Below are positions 34,228-43,068 of a stretch of DNA of 64,000 nucleotides, one piece after another. The notes below the pieces were generated by a model. That model was not told the origin of the DNA and ran no database searches. It worked only from the letters and a program-made list of their open reading frames with translations. Position numbers and translations under genes: made by a program. This DNA is from Hafnia alvei. Lineage in GTDB: Bacteria > Pseudomonadota > Gammaproteobacteria > Enterobacterales > Enterobacteriaceae. The stretch covers positions 2,046,001 to 2,110,000 of the forward strand of contig NZ_OZ061315.1 of the NCBI RefSeq assembly GCF_964063325.1. The letters run 5' to 3'. Position 1 is the stretch's first letter, and each line of letters opens with the position of its first letter.

Positions 34228-35958
34228 TTACATACGCTCTACGGTTTCGATACCCAGCGTATCCAAACCTGTTTTCAGCGTTCGTGCCGTCAGCGCAGCC
34301 AATTTCAGGCGGCTGTTACGCTGTACTTCGCTTTCGGCTGTCAGGATAGGGCACGCTTCGTAGAAGCTTGAGAACAGACCCGCTAAGTCATACAGATAGG
34401 TACACATGACGTGCGGAGTGCCTTCACGAGCCACCTGAGTAATGGTTTCTTCGAACTGAATCAGGCGAGCCGCCAACGCTTTTTCGCGATCTTCCGTCAG
34501 GACGATATCACCGGTCAGCGATTTTTCATCAATACCGGCGCGTTTGAATACGGAAGACACACGCGTATATGCGTATTGCATATATGGCGCGGTGTTGCCT
34601 TCGAACGCCAACATGTTGTCCCAGTCGAAGATGTAATCCGTGGTACGGCTTTTTGACAGATCCGCGTATTTCACGGCGCCAATGCCGATAACTTCAACCA
34701 GCTTAGCCAGCTCTTCGCCGCTGAGATCTGGATTTTTCTCGGCGATCAGTTTGCCTGCGCGTTCAACCGCTTCTTCCAACAGATCAGACAGTTTAATGGT
34801 ACCGCCTGAACGGGTTTTGAATGGCTTGCCGTCTTTGCCTAACATCATGCCGAACATGTGGTGCTCGAGGCTAACAGAGTCTGGTACGTAGCCCGCTTTA
34901 CGCACGATAGTCCATGCCTGCATCAAGTGCTGGTGCTGGCGGGAGTCGATGTAATACAGCACGCGGTCAGCGCCCAGCGTTTCGTAACGATATTTCGCAC
35001 AGGCAATATCGGTGGTGGTGTACAGGTAGCCGCCATCCTTTTTCTGGATGATGACGCCCATAGGCTCACCGTCTTTGTTTTTGTATTCATCGAGGAATAC
35101 AACGGTTGCGCCTTCGCTTTCCACCGCTAAACCTTTGGCTTTCAAATCTGCAACGATGCCAGGCAGCATGCTGTTGTATAGGCTCTCACCCATCACGTCA
35201 TCTTTGGTTAAGGTGACGTTCAGACGTTGATAGTTTTTCTGGTTTTGCGACATAGTGATGTCGACCAGTTTGCGCCACATTTGGCGACAGTATTCGTCGC
35301 CGCCCTGCAGTTTGACTACATAGGCACGTGCGCGCTCAGCAAACGCGGCATCTTCGTCATAATGCTTTTTCGCTTCGCGATAGAAGGCTTCCAAATCGGA
35401 AAGGTCCATTTCATTCGCGTGTTCGTTCTGCATTTTCTCCAGATAGGCGATCAGCATGCCGAACTGGGTACCCCAGTCGCCGACGTGGTTGGCGCGAATA
35501 ACGTTGTGGCCAAGGAATTCCAAGGTGCGAACGGATGCATCACCGATGATGGTGGAGCGCAAGTGGCCGACGTGCATCTCTTTGGCGACGTTAGGCGCGG
35601 AGTAGTCAACCACGATAGTTTGTGGTTTCACCGGAGCAACGCCTAAACGCTCATCTGCCAGCGCTGCTTCGACTTGTTTTGCCAACCATGCAGGATCTAA
35701 GAAAATATTAATAAAACCCGGACCCGCGATTTCGACTTTGTTAGCGATACCGTCTAGCTCAAGATGGGTTAGCACCTGTTCTGCCAGTTGTCGTGGAGCA
35801 ATACCCAGAATCTTTGCCGCGCCCATGACGCCATTGGCCTGATAGTCGCCGAATTGCGCTTTCGCGGATTGACGGACAAGAGCTTCGCTGTTAGCAGGAG
35901 CGCCTGCAGCCACCAGAGCTTGGGTGACTTTATCTGAAAGAAGTACCTGAATATTCAC
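34228..35958 (-). CDS. argS: Arginyl-tRNA synthetase
   Basis: Class I synthetase that charges tRNA(Arg), 576 residues, one less than in E. coli. The HIGH motif appears as HVGH in EMHVGHLRSTIIG, and the KMSKS-like region reads GKDGKPFKTRSGGT, as is normal for ArgRS. The C-terminal helical anticodon-binding domain ends LGIETVERM. Start MNIQVLLSDKVTQ matches the family. Cytoplasmic and normally essential. Divergent from yecM. Confidence 0.97.
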   Translation of the reverse strand: MNIQVLLSDKVTQALVAAGAPANSEALVRQSAKAQFGDYQANGVMGAAKILGIAPRQLAEQVLTHLELDGIANKVEIAGPGFINIFLDPAWLAKQVEAALADERLGVAPVKPQTIVVDYSAPNVAKEMHVGHLRSTIIGDASVRTLEFLGHNVIRANHVGDWGTQFGMLIAYLEKMQNEHANEMDLSDLEAFYREAKKHYDEDAAFAERARAYVVKLQGGDEYCRQMWRKLVDITMSQNQKNYQRLNVTLTKDDVMGESLYNSMLPGIVADLKAKGLAVESEGATVVFLDEYKNKDGEPMGVIIQKKDGGYLYTTTDIACAKYRYETLGADRVLYYIDSRQHQHLMQAWTIVRKAGYVPDSVSLEHHMFGMMLGKDGKPFKTRSGGTIKLSDLLEEAVERAGKLIAEKNPDLSGEELAKLVEVIGIGAVKYADLSKSRTTDYIFDWDNMLAFEGNTAPYMQYAYTRVSSVFKRAGIDEKSLTGDIVLTEDREKALAARLIQFEETITQVAREGTPHVMCTYLYDLAGLFSSFYEACPILTAESEVQRNSRLKLAALTARTLKTGLDTLGIETVERM

Positions 35959-36191
35959 CGGGTTACCTTAAGTTTGTAACGCCAGACGTGTGTGACGACG
36001 GCGTTTTATATGTGAGATCGTTAATCGAGGCGCATATGCACCAAAACAGCCGATAATTATATGTCAATTCGCTGTGTGAGTCAGCAAGCATGCGCTTATG
36101 CAGCGAATATAGCCGCCATAAATAGGGCGTGGAAGTCTGTGAAAAGAGCAGGTAAAGTACGCAGCCTTGTAGATAGCGGAGAAGAGAGAAA

Positions 36192-36755
36192 ATGACATTT
36201 TTGGCAGAGATTGAAACACTGCGCGATTTAGATGCAGATTTAGATCGTTTTACTGCGCTGTTACTGGGGTTTGCCGACAAGCTTGAGCTCGATTTGTCTG
36301 CCTTCAGTGCAGATCATATCTCTTTACGCTGTCACCAGAATACCACGGCCGATCGCTGGAGAGCGGGGTTCGAAACTTGTGGAGCACTGCTGTCTGAAAA
36401 TATGATTAACGGTCGGCCCATTTGTTTGTTTGACCTCAGCCAGCCGCTTCGTGTGGGACCGTGGCTGATTGACTGCGTGGAGCTGCCTTACCCGGGTGAA
36501 AAACGCTATCCGCACGAAGGCTGGGAGCATGTTGAATTGGTCATTGGCGGCGATCCTGAAACCTTGCATCCGCGCGCGCTAGAATTACTGTCAGATTCGG
36601 CACTGCTGGCGCCGGGCATTAAGTTGAAATTCAGCAGCCCAAAAGGGGAGCAAGAGCGTTTGCCAAATCCGACATTGGCGGTCACCGATGGTGAAGTCAC
36701 GATAAAATTCCATCCTTACTCTATTCGTGAAATTGTGGCGAGCGAACAGCAGTAA
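36192..36755 (+). CDS. yecM: VOC-superfamily protein YecM
   Basis: A 187-residue protein with the vicinal-oxygen-chelate fold. Metal-site candidates are in ADHISLRCHQNTT and GWEHVELVIGGDPETLHPRALELL. It matches E. coli YecM (188 residues), whose structure resembles isomerases and dioxygenases but whose reaction is unknown. A strong GGAGAAGAGAG site precedes the ATG. Beside argS and near cutC as in E. coli. Confidence 0.93.
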   Translation: MTFLAEIETLRDLDADLDRFTALLLGFADKLELDLSAFSADHISLRCHQNTTADRWRAGFETCGALLSENMINGRPICLFDLSQPLRVGPWLIDCVELPYPGEKRYPHEGWEHVELVIGGDPETLHPRALELLSDSALLAPGIKLKFSSPKGEQERLPNPTLAVTDGEVTIKFHPYSIREIVASEQQ

Positions 36756-36771
36756 GCTTGAGTTTCAAAGT

Positions 36772-36811
36772 AAAAAAGCGCCATTCCGTTGTGGGTTATG
36801 GCGCTTTTTTT
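36772..36811. terminator. Bidirectional terminator yecM / PatB
   Basis: AAAAAAGCGCCAT (36772-36784) pairs with ATGGCGCTTTTTT (36798-36810), leaving a 13-base loop. Confidence 0.85.
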
Positions 36812-36819
36812 ATGGAAAA

Positions 36820-37962
36820 TTACAGGGCGTTGATGGCATTTTCCATGCGGTCGAGCGCTTTGACCAGAAGATCACGATGGCAGCCAAAATTAATGCGCAC
36901 AAATTTGGCATCACCAAAATCTGCGCCCGGTGACAGGCCGACGCCGGCCTGCTCGAAGAACGCATGTGGATTATCAACCGGCAGTTCGGATGCATCGACC
37001 CAAGCCAGATAGGTGGCAGCGAGATTAACGGTAGACAGACCTTTCATCGCATTGATGCGCTTCACCAGCAGATCGCGGTTGCCTCGTAGGTAATCAAGCT
37101 GAGCGTCAAGCCACGCTTGTCCATCACGGTAAGCAGCCTCGGCGGCAACGTAAGCTAAAATATCTACATTAGGAACCAGCCCCGCGCGTTCAGCGTTGAA
37201 ACGATCGCGTAGGTTTTTATTTGGAATAATGGCAATAGTCGCGCCGAGTCCGGCAATATTATACGTTTTTGATGGTGCCATCAGCGTGACGCTGCGCTGG
37301 GCTGCTTCATCGCTCAGAGAGGCGATGGGAATATGTTTTGCTCCCGGTTCTAGTAGCAGATCGCAATGAATTTCATCAGAACAGATGACGAGGTCGTGAC
37401 GCTGTGCAAAGGCGAGCTGAGCCTCAAGCTCTTCGCGCGTATAAACGGTACCGCCCGGATTATGCGGGTTGCACAGCATCATGAGTTTTTCATTGCCAGT
37501 AAGCTGTTGCTCAGCGCTGTCTAAATCCATTACCCAGCGTTGATCGCGTAACTTCACGGGAATAGACAACTGTTGACGATGGGCAAAGCGGGATGATTTA
37601 ACAAACGGTGGATAGATTGGGAAGGGCGCCAATGTGTGCTGCTGAGGGGCGGTAAATGCGCGAACGCTTAGGTTCAAGCCGCAAACCATACCCGGCAAAA
37701 AGACTAGCCATTCAGGTTTTACATCCCATTGGTATAAATTGCGCATGCGCTCAATAAATATACTCACCAATTCCTGTGATGGATCACCGTAGCCAAATAC
37801 GCCTTCAGCAACGCGTTTTTGCAGCGCATCAATAACAGCCGGTGGGGAACGGAAATCGGTATCAGCGACCCACATCGGAATGATGTCTTTGTTCGCATAT
37901 TTGTTCCATTTCTGACTATCACTGTGACTTCTGTCGACCCATTCATCAAAATTGAATGTCAT
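36820..37962 (-). CDS. PatB/MalY-type PLP-dependent C-S lyase
   Basis: Class I/II fold PLP enzyme of 380 residues. The PLP-binding lysine is in APSKTYNIAGLGA and the phosphate and pyridine contacts are in CNPHNPGG and CSDEIHCDLL. It belongs to the MalY/PatB group (cystathionine beta-lyase), which cleaves cystathionine or related C-S bonds; E. coli MalY also inhibits MalT, which cannot be assumed here. The ATG at 37962 is preferred because AAGGA lies 8 bases upstream; the ATG at 37971 overlaps that site. It is inserted between yecM and cutC, which are closer in E. coli. Confidence 0.88.
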   Translation of the reverse strand: MTFNFDEWVDRSHSDSQKWNKYANKDIIPMWVADTDFRSPPAVIDALQKRVAEGVFGYGDPSQELVSIFIERMRNLYQWDVKPEWLVFLPGMVCGLNLSVRAFTAPQQHTLAPFPIYPPFVKSSRFAHRQQLSIPVKLRDQRWVMDLDSAEQQLTGNEKLMMLCNPHNPGGTVYTREELEAQLAFAQRHDLVICSDEIHCDLLLEPGAKHIPIASLSDEAAQRSVTLMAPSKTYNIAGLGATIAIIPNKNLRDRFNAERAGLVPNVDILAYVAAEAAYRDGQAWLDAQLDYLRGNRDLLVKRINAMKGLSTVNLAATYLAWVDASELPVDNPHAFFEQAGVGLSPGADFGDAKFVRINFGCHRDLLVKALDRMENAINAL

Positions 37963-38237
37963 AGTATTCATCCTTTAGTAGGCTTAGTTCCTGCCCCAGT
38001 AGGCAATAGTAAAACAGACGGTAAAAACGTCATGGCGATGATTAATGTGCGTTTTTCTGCCGGTTTGTATGAGTGTTCTTAAGCGTATCAAGAGTTCGTT
38101 ACTGGGAACGATACTTATCACGTTTTTTGTCAGCCTACGCGAGAAGGTTCCACTTTCTCAAGTGTCATTACGTTGGAATGAAAAGTTTTCACGTAACGTA
38201 GTCTGTTTTGGCGGTTTTTTTTGGAGGTTTTTTCATT

Positions 38238-38993
38238 ATGAAATTGGAAATTTGTTGTTTCGGGGTGGAATGCGCCCTGACGGCGGAACGCGCAGGTGCA
38301 GACCGTATTGAGCTTTGTGCAAGCCAGTTAGACGGTGGTTTAACGCCAAGCTACGGGACCCTGAAACTAGCTCGCGATAAGGTCTCTATTCCCGTACATC
38401 CAATTATTCGGCCACGCGGCGGAGATTTTTGCTACAGCGATACTGAATTTGAAGTGATGAAAAATGACATGGCGATGATCCGCGATATGGGCTTCCCCGG
38501 CGCTGTCATCGGTATGTTAGACGCTGAAGGTCATATCGATTTGCCAAGAATGCGTGAGCTGATGCAGCTGAGCGGTAATATGGCGATCACCTTCCATCGC
38601 GCTTTTGATATGTGCGTGAGCCCACTCGTTGCGTTGAGCCAGTTGACCGATTTAGGGATTGCGCGCATTCTGACATCTGGTCAGCAGCAAAGCGCTGAAG
38701 TTGGCTTACCGCTGCTTAAAGAGTTGCTTAATGAAACTCAAGGGCCGGTCATTATGGCGGGTGCAGGAGTGCGTTTAACGAACCTGCATAAATTCCAAGA
38801 GGTTGGTTTGAGTGAAGTACACAGCTCTGCGGGCCATATGGTGCCGTCAGCGATGCGCTACCGTAAGGCGGGAGTGACGATGTGCTCAGACAGTGAGTTT
38901 GATGAATTTACTCATTATTGCGTCGATGGTGAAGTGGTCGAAGCAATGAAAACCGCGCTGAGTCTTGGTGAACCGTATCCACGTTCTGCCTAG
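38238..38993 (+). CDS. cutC: CutC family protein
   Basis: TIM-barrel protein of 251 residues, first linked with copper homeostasis in E. coli; later work disputes that role for the E. coli gene. Signatures are ICCFGVECALTAERAGADRIELC near the start, IIRPRGGDFCYSD and ARILTSGQQQSAEVGLPLL. The ATG at 38238 has GGAGG upstream; the frame extending to 38208 is not supported. Cytoplasmic. Convergent with cmoB. Confidence 0.94.
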   Translation: MKLEICCFGVECALTAERAGADRIELCASQLDGGLTPSYGTLKLARDKVSIPVHPIIRPRGGDFCYSDTEFEVMKNDMAMIRDMGFPGAVIGMLDAEGHIDLPRMRELMQLSGNMAITFHRAFDMCVSPLVALSQLTDLGIARILTSGQQQSAEVGLPLLKELLNETQGPVIMAGAGVRLTNLHKFQEVGLSEVHSSAGHMVPSAMRYRKAGVTMCSDSEFDEFTHYCVDGEVVEAMKTALSLGEPYPRSA

Positions 38994-39063
38994 CGCAGAC
39001 GTGTGTTGAGCAGTTCCAGTAGAAGTAGTACGAATTTTAGTGGATGTCTCACTAAACAGTATG

Positions 39064-39093
39064 GCCCCAACAATTGTTGTTGGGGCTTTTTTT
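39064..39093. terminator. Bidirectional terminator cutC / cmoB
   Basis: GCCCCAACAA (39064-39073) pairs with TTGTTGGGGC (39077-39086), then seven Ts. Confidence 0.85.
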
Positions 39094-39103
39094 CGTTTGA
39101 CGC

Positions 39104-40075
39104 TTAGGGTTTACGCGCCACGATGACCGCACGGATAGGGGCAGGGTAGCCTTCTACGGTTTTCGTTTGGTCGTTAGGATCGAGGAATTCCGCCAATGAT
39201 TCGCTGATCATCCAGTCGGTGCGGCGCTGTTCATCCAACGTAGTCACACAAGAATCAACGATGCGAACATCAACAAAACCGCATTTTTCGAGCCATTTTA
39301 CCAAGGCTTTAGCCGAAGGAATAAAATAGACGTTGCGCATTTGTGCATAGCGATCGCCGGGCACCAAAACCTGATTCTCATCGCCTTCGATAACCAAAGT
39401 TTCAAGCACCAGTTCGCCCTCTTTGACCAGTTGGTTTTTTAACTGGTAGAGGTGATCAAGGGGGGAGCGACGATGGTAGAGCACGCCCATCGAGAACACG
39501 GTGTCAAAGGCGGCTAACTCGGGTAGCTGCTCAATGCCGAGCGGAAGTAAATGCGCTCGCTGATCGCCACCTAACAATTTGCGCACAGCTTCAAACTGGC
39601 ATAGGAAAAGCTGCATTGGGTCGATGCCCACGGCAAAATGCGCGCCGGCGCCAATCATGCGCCACAGGTGGTAACCACTGCCGCAGCCAACATCGAGGAT
39701 AGTGCGACCTTCCAGAGGAGAAATATGCGGTAAAACGCGTTCCCATTTCCAATCAGAGCGCCATTCGGTGTTGATATGAATGCCGTACAAATCGAATGGA
39801 CCTTTACGCCACGGCATCAACGCACGCAGCATTTTTTCAATGCCTTCTTTTTGTCCAGGCCCTAGCTCAGGTTCTGCCTGGGCACTGACGCCGTGAAGTA
39901 AATCTAAAGCATGTGGCGTAATTTCAGGGAGACGATCGACGGCGTTAAACCAGTCTTTAAATTTGCCATGCAGCGACTCGCGTTGCCATACGGCCAGCTG
40001 TGCCGGTAACACTTCCAGCCAATGGCTGAGTGGGCTATTGGCAATGCGTTGATAAAAATTACCAAACTCGATCAT
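39104..40075 (-). CDS. cmoB: tRNA U34 carboxymethyltransferase
   Basis: Transfers the carboxymethyl group of carboxy-S-adenosylmethionine to 5-hydroxyuridine at the wobble position of tRNA, giving cmo5U34, which widens codon reading. At 323 residues it has the E. coli length. The cofactor site ILDVGCGSGYHLWRMIGAGA lies near residues 123-143, and MGVLYHRRSPLDHL is a family motif. Its ATG overlaps the cmoA stop (ATGA), and the two enzymes act in sequence. Confidence 0.97.
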   Translation of the reverse strand: MIEFGNFYQRIANSPLSHWLEVLPAQLAVWQRESLHGKFKDWFNAVDRLPEITPHALDLLHGVSAQAEPELGPGQKEGIEKMLRALMPWRKGPFDLYGIHINTEWRSDWKWERVLPHISPLEGRTILDVGCGSGYHLWRMIGAGAHFAVGIDPMQLFLCQFEAVRKLLGGDQRAHLLPLGIEQLPELAAFDTVFSMGVLYHRRSPLDHLYQLKNQLVKEGELVLETLVIEGDENQVLVPGDRYAQMRNVYFIPSAKALVKWLEKCGFVDVRIVDSCVTTLDEQRRTDWMISESLAEFLDPNDQTKTVEGYPAPIRAVIVARKP

Positions 40076-40863
40076 GCGACGACGTCTCCCTTCACGGCTA
40101 ACAAGGAGCCGAAGTTAAAGCATTGGAACCAGATTTCAGCGTGTTCAAATCCGGCCTGATTCAGGCGTTTTTTATGGGTTTCTACTGAATCTGTCAGCAT
40201 GACATTTTCCAGCATGCTGCGCTTCTGGCTGATTTCTAGTTCGCTATAGCCGTTGGCACGCTTGAAGTCGTGGTGCATGTTAAATAGCAGCTCGCCCAGC
40301 GTTTTATCTTCAAAATTAAATTTCTCAGATAGCACTAACACGCCACCCGGCAATAGGCCTTGATAGATTTTATTCAGCAGTGATTGACGCTCTTCGGGCG
40401 CTAAAAATTGCAGCGTGAAATTGAGAACCACCATCGAGGCGTTTTCAATGTGAATATGTTGAATATCGGCTTCGATAACATCGACGGGGGTCTGTGCGCG
40501 GAACGCGTCAATATGGCGACGGCAGCGCTCTACCATCGCCGGCGAATTATCCACGGCGATAATTTGGCATCCTTCGGCACGAATATTGCGGCGCATAGAC
40601 AACGTCGCCGCACCTAACGAGCAGCCCAAGTCGTACACGTTTGTTTTGGGTTGTGCAAAACGCTCTGCCAACATCCCGATCATTGAGATGATGTTGGAAT
40701 AACCTGGCACCGAGCGCTGGATCATATCGGGGAATACTTCAGCGACGCGCTCGTCAAAAGTCCAATCGCCGAGCTTAGCAATCGGGGCCGAGAAAAGCGT
40801 ATCGCGGTCAACGCCTTTCTTATCATCAAAAGTGTTATCAGAATGAGTATCGCGGTTTGACAT
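40072..40863 (-). CDS. cmoA: Carboxy-S-adenosyl-L-methionine synthase
   Basis: Makes carboxy-SAM from SAM and prephenate for CmoB. The 263 residues include VYDLGCSLGAATLSMR at the cofactor site and NFTLQFLAPEERQ. The N-terminus is about 16 residues longer than in E. coli, a polar stretch (SNRDTHSDNTFDDKKGVD) before the conserved DTLFSAPIAKLGDWTFDE. The start is uncertain: neither the ATG at 40863 nor that at 40875 has a clear Shine-Dalgarno, and a start nearer the conserved part is not available as ATG. Confidence 0.95.
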   Translation of the reverse strand: MSNRDTHSDNTFDDKKGVDRDTLFSAPIAKLGDWTFDERVAEVFPDMIQRSVPGYSNIISMIGMLAERFAQPKTNVYDLGCSLGAATLSMRRNIRAEGCQIIAVDNSPAMVERCRRHIDAFRAQTPVDVIEADIQHIHIENASMVVLNFTLQFLAPEERQSLLNKIYQGLLPGGVLVLSEKFNFEDKTLGELLFNMHHDFKRANGYSELEISQKRSMLENVMLTDSVETHKKRLNQAGFEHAEIWFQCFNFGSLLAVKGDVVA

Positions 40864-41159
40864 AAACAGGTGCATGCGGTTTCAACAAAGGGCGCACATT
40901 TTAGCAGATAAACCCCTGCGAGAGCTATTCCCTTGCGAAGAAGAGGGATGTGGCGGCGGTGATAAGGCATAGATAGCGCCTGATGAGTGCGTTGACGAAT
41001 GGATAAACTGGCAACAACTAGCTCGCCTAGCATGAAGTTTGGCTTGATTGCAATAGGCCGGAAGTGATACAAAGCAGCCCGCAATGTAAATAAAATAATA
41101 CGATGCGCCACGATTCAGCGTTCACACAGCGCGAATGACGCTTTCGCACAGAGGATAAA

Positions 41160-42518
41160 ATGGGCGATCTGCAACAAGAAGAAACCCTACAGAGGGGATT
41201 GAAAAATAGGCATATCCAACTGATTGCACTCGGAGGTGCGGTTGGTACGGGGCTATTTTTGGGTATTGCGCAAACCATTAAAATGGCAGGCCCATCGGTG
41301 CTGCTGGGTTACGCTATTGGTGGCTTTATCGCATTTTTGATCATGCGCCAGCTGGGTGAAATGGTGGTTGAAGAGCCGGTAGCGGGTTCATTTAGCCACT
41401 TTGCCTATAAGTACTGGGGAAGTTTTGCCGGTTTCTTAGCGGGCTGGAATTACTGGGTTATGTTCGTGCTGGTAGGGATGGCGGAACTGACCGCGGTGGG
41501 TATCTACATCCAATATTGGTGGCCGGATATTCCCACGTGGATGTCGGCGGCTGGCTTCTTTGTGATCATCAATATTGTCAATCTGGTCAACGTTCGCGTT
41601 TATGGTGAAACTGAATTTTGGTTTGCAATCATCAAAGTCGGCGCGATTATTGGCATGATTGTCTTTGGTGCATGGATGTTAGCTTCCGGCTCTGGTGGTC
41701 CGCAGGCAAGTATCACTAACCTATGGACTCAAGGTGGCTTTTTACCAAATGGCTGGCACGGTTTAATTATGGCCATGGCGGTGATTATGTTCTCCTTTGG
41801 TGGTCTTGAGCTGGTAGGAATTACCGCCGCAGAGGCAAGCGAACCGCGCAAAAGTATCCCTAAAGCCACCAATCAGGTGGTCTACCGAATTCTGATTTTC
41901 TATATCGGTTCATTGACCGTTTTGCTGTCTCTCTACCCGTGGCAAAACGTTGTACAGGGCGGAAGCCCGTTTGTGATGATCTTCCATGCGCTAGATAGCA
42001 ACTGGGTGGCCACCGCGCTAAATATCGTGGTTCTCACTGCGGCTCTGTCTGTTTATAACAGCTGTGTGTATTCAAATAGCCGTATGCTGTTTGGGCTAGC
42101 AAAGCAAGGTAATGCACCTGCGGCATTGACGAAAGTGAACCGTCGCGGCGTACCGATTCTGTCGATTGGCCTCTCTGCATTAACAACGTCAGCGGTAGTT
42201 TTGATTAACTATATTATGCCGGGCGAGGCTTTTGAGCTGTTGATGGCGCTGGTGGTCTCTACGCTGGTGATTAACTGGGTGATGATCTGTATGGCTCATC
42301 TCAAGTTCAAAGCGGTAAAAAACCAACAGGGTGTGGCGACGGCCTTCAAAGCGCTTTGGTATCCGTACGGCAATTACTTATGTCTGGCTTTCTTGGGGCT
42401 CATCTTGGTGATCATGTATATGACACCGGGGATCCGAATTTCAGTGGTCCTACTTCCAATTTGGGTGGCGGTTCTGTGGGCTGGCTTCATGCTGTCTCGT
42501 AAGAAAAACAAAGCATAA
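41160..42518 (+). CDS. aroP: Aromatic amino-acid permease, AroP/PheP type
   Basis: APC-superfamily (AAT family) proton symporter with 12 predicted helices, 452 residues. The N-terminal LIALGGAVGTGLFLGIAQTI and LGEMVVEEPVAGSF segments are diagnostic. AroP and PheP are close relatives; the ALNIVVLTAALSVYNSCVYSNSR stretch looks more AroP-like, and the symbol rests on that. It takes up phenylalanine, tyrosine and tryptophan in E. coli. A TGTAAA at 41085-41090 could be half of a TyrR box, but the other half is poor. AGAGGATAAA precedes the ATG. Confidence 0.85.
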   Translation: MGDLQQEETLQRGLKNRHIQLIALGGAVGTGLFLGIAQTIKMAGPSVLLGYAIGGFIAFLIMRQLGEMVVEEPVAGSFSHFAYKYWGSFAGFLAGWNYWVMFVLVGMAELTAVGIYIQYWWPDIPTWMSAAGFFVIINIVNLVNVRVYGETEFWFAIIKVGAIIGMIVFGAWMLASGSGGPQASITNLWTQGGFLPNGWHGLIMAMAVIMFSFGGLELVGITAAEASEPRKSIPKATNQVVYRILIFYIGSLTVLLSLYPWQNVVQGGSPFVMIFHALDSNWVATALNIVVLTAALSVYNSCVYSNSRMLFGLAKQGNAPAALTKVNRRGVPILSIGLSALTTSAVVLINYIMPGEAFELLMALVVSTLVINWVMICMAHLKFKAVKNQQGVATAFKALWYPYGNYLCLAFLGLILVIMYMTPGIRISVVLLPIWVAVLWAGFMLSRKKNKA

Positions 42519-42534
42519 GCTGTACGCGCTGAGC

Positions 42535-42560
42535 AAAAGACAATCTTCGGATTGTCTTTT
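42535..42560 (+). terminator. Terminator of aroP
   Basis: AAAAGACAATC (42535-42545) pairs with GATTGTCTTTT (42550-42560) around a TTCG tetraloop. Confidence 0.8.
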
Positions 42561-42581
42561 AGCCATGTCATTCGGCTGAAA

Positions 42582-42662
42582 ATAAAAAACCTCGCTGGTA
42601 TGCGAGGTTTTTTATTTTGTGACTGCGGCTGGTGACCACGGTGCACGTTAGTATTCTTCAAC
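42582..42662 (-). ncRNA. istR: IstR-like antisense RNA (antitoxin to tisB)
   Basis: Predicted from four coincident signals on the minus strand. A -35 TTGACT (42697-42692) and -10 TATATT (42674-42669) are separated by 17 bases. The expected first base is near 42662. The first 20 bases (42662-42643) are complementary to 42878-42897 of the tisB leader, with one G:U pair. A hairpin at 42613-42584 (GCGAGG stem, T6) ends the transcript. Total length of about 80 is close to the 75 of E. coli IstR-1. Function is inferred: it would pair with the tisB leader and block ribosome standby. Confidence 0.75.
42584..42613. terminator. Bidirectional terminator aroP / istR-like RNA
   Basis: AAAAAACCTCGC (42584-42595) pairs with GCGAGGTTTTTT (42602-42613), 6-base loop. 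Confidence 0.88.
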
Positions 42663-42668
42663 TGGACA

Positions 42669-42697
42669 AATATAAGACGGCAGGGCAAGCAAGTCAA
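42669..42697 (-). promoter_or_regulatory. Promoter of the istR-like RNA
   Basis: TTGACT, 17-base spacer and TATATT on the minus strand, six bases before the predicted first base. A near-consensus sigma-70 promoter without a LexA box, fitting a constitutive antitoxin RNA. Confidence 0.7.
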
Positions 42698-42741
42698 TTT
42701 ATTGGCAGTTACAACAAACTTAATAAATCTTACCATAAACA

Positions 42742-42773
42742 CTGGTTGTATATACAGTGTCATGGCATATAAT
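42742..42773 (+). promoter_or_regulatory. LexA-controlled promoter of tisB
   Basis: CTGGTTGTATATACAG (42742-42757) has the CTG-N10-CAG LexA box form and matches 13 of 16 consensus bases. It overlaps the -35 region of a promoter whose -10 is a perfect TATAAT at 42768-42773. LexA bound here would block the start near 42780. Confidence 0.75.
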
Positions 42774-42877
42774 CATTTTTGTTGAAATGAATAACGTGTT
42801 TTGAGCCGCAATCGGGCAACGAGTTTAAAGTCCTAGCCAATAGCGAGTGGTGTCGATTGGTGCCTTAACTCAAGGAA

Positions 42878-42897
42878 GCACGTTAGTATTTTTCAAC
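42878..42897 (+). other. Antisense target site in the tisB leader
   Basis: Twenty bases that repeat the sequence at 42643-42662 with one C-to-T difference, so the minus-strand RNA made from 42662 can pair here over its full 20 bases (one G:U). The site is about 100 bases into the predicted transcript and 68 bases upstream of the tisB start, as expected for a standby site. Confidence 0.75.
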
Positions 42898-42903
42898 AAT
42901 CCG

Positions 42904-42954
42904 ATGGCTGATAGGCTGCGGAAAGGCAAGGTCATCGTTAGTGCTCCTGACTAG
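42904..42954 (+). CDS. Possible 16-residue leader ORF before tisB
   Basis: An ATG-TAG frame of 16 codons (starting MADRLRKGK) in the tisB leader, ending directly before the tisB Shine-Dalgarno. It corresponds in place to the tisA leader frame of E. coli, which is itself not required. Translation is unproven. Confidence 0.25.
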   Translation: MADRLRKGKVIVSAPD

Positions 42955-42964
42955 GAGAGAGCGT

Positions 42965-43054
42965 ATGAAATTTCTAGAACTGCTCACAGTTCTTGCAAAG
43001 TTCATGGTTGCTGCGTTGCAACTGCTTGAAACAGCATTGAGATTTTTTAGCTGA
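42965..43054 (+). CDS. tisB: TisB-like type I toxin, 29 residues
   Basis: A 29-residue amphipathic membrane peptide with a strong AGGAGAGAG Shine-Dalgarno. The central block VAALQLL (residues 15-21) is identical to my recollection of E. coli TisB, with 10 of 29 positions identical in an ungapped alignment of equal length, and mostly conservative changes elsewhere. TisB inserts into the inner membrane after DNA damage, dissipates the proton motive force and lowers ATP, which promotes persister formation. Upstream it has a LexA box, an antisense target and a divergent istR-like RNA, and downstream a terminator. In E. coli the locus lies elsewhere, near emrD; here it sits between aroP and yecN. 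Confidence 0.8.
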   Translation: MKFLELLTVLAKFMVAALQLLETALRFFS

Positions 43055-43068
43055 TTTAGGTCGCATCT

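Noticed and set aside
41085..41102. TyrR box before the aromatic permease gene
   Set aside because: Only the TGTAAA half matches; the second half does not fit TTTACA, so it is not listed as a site.
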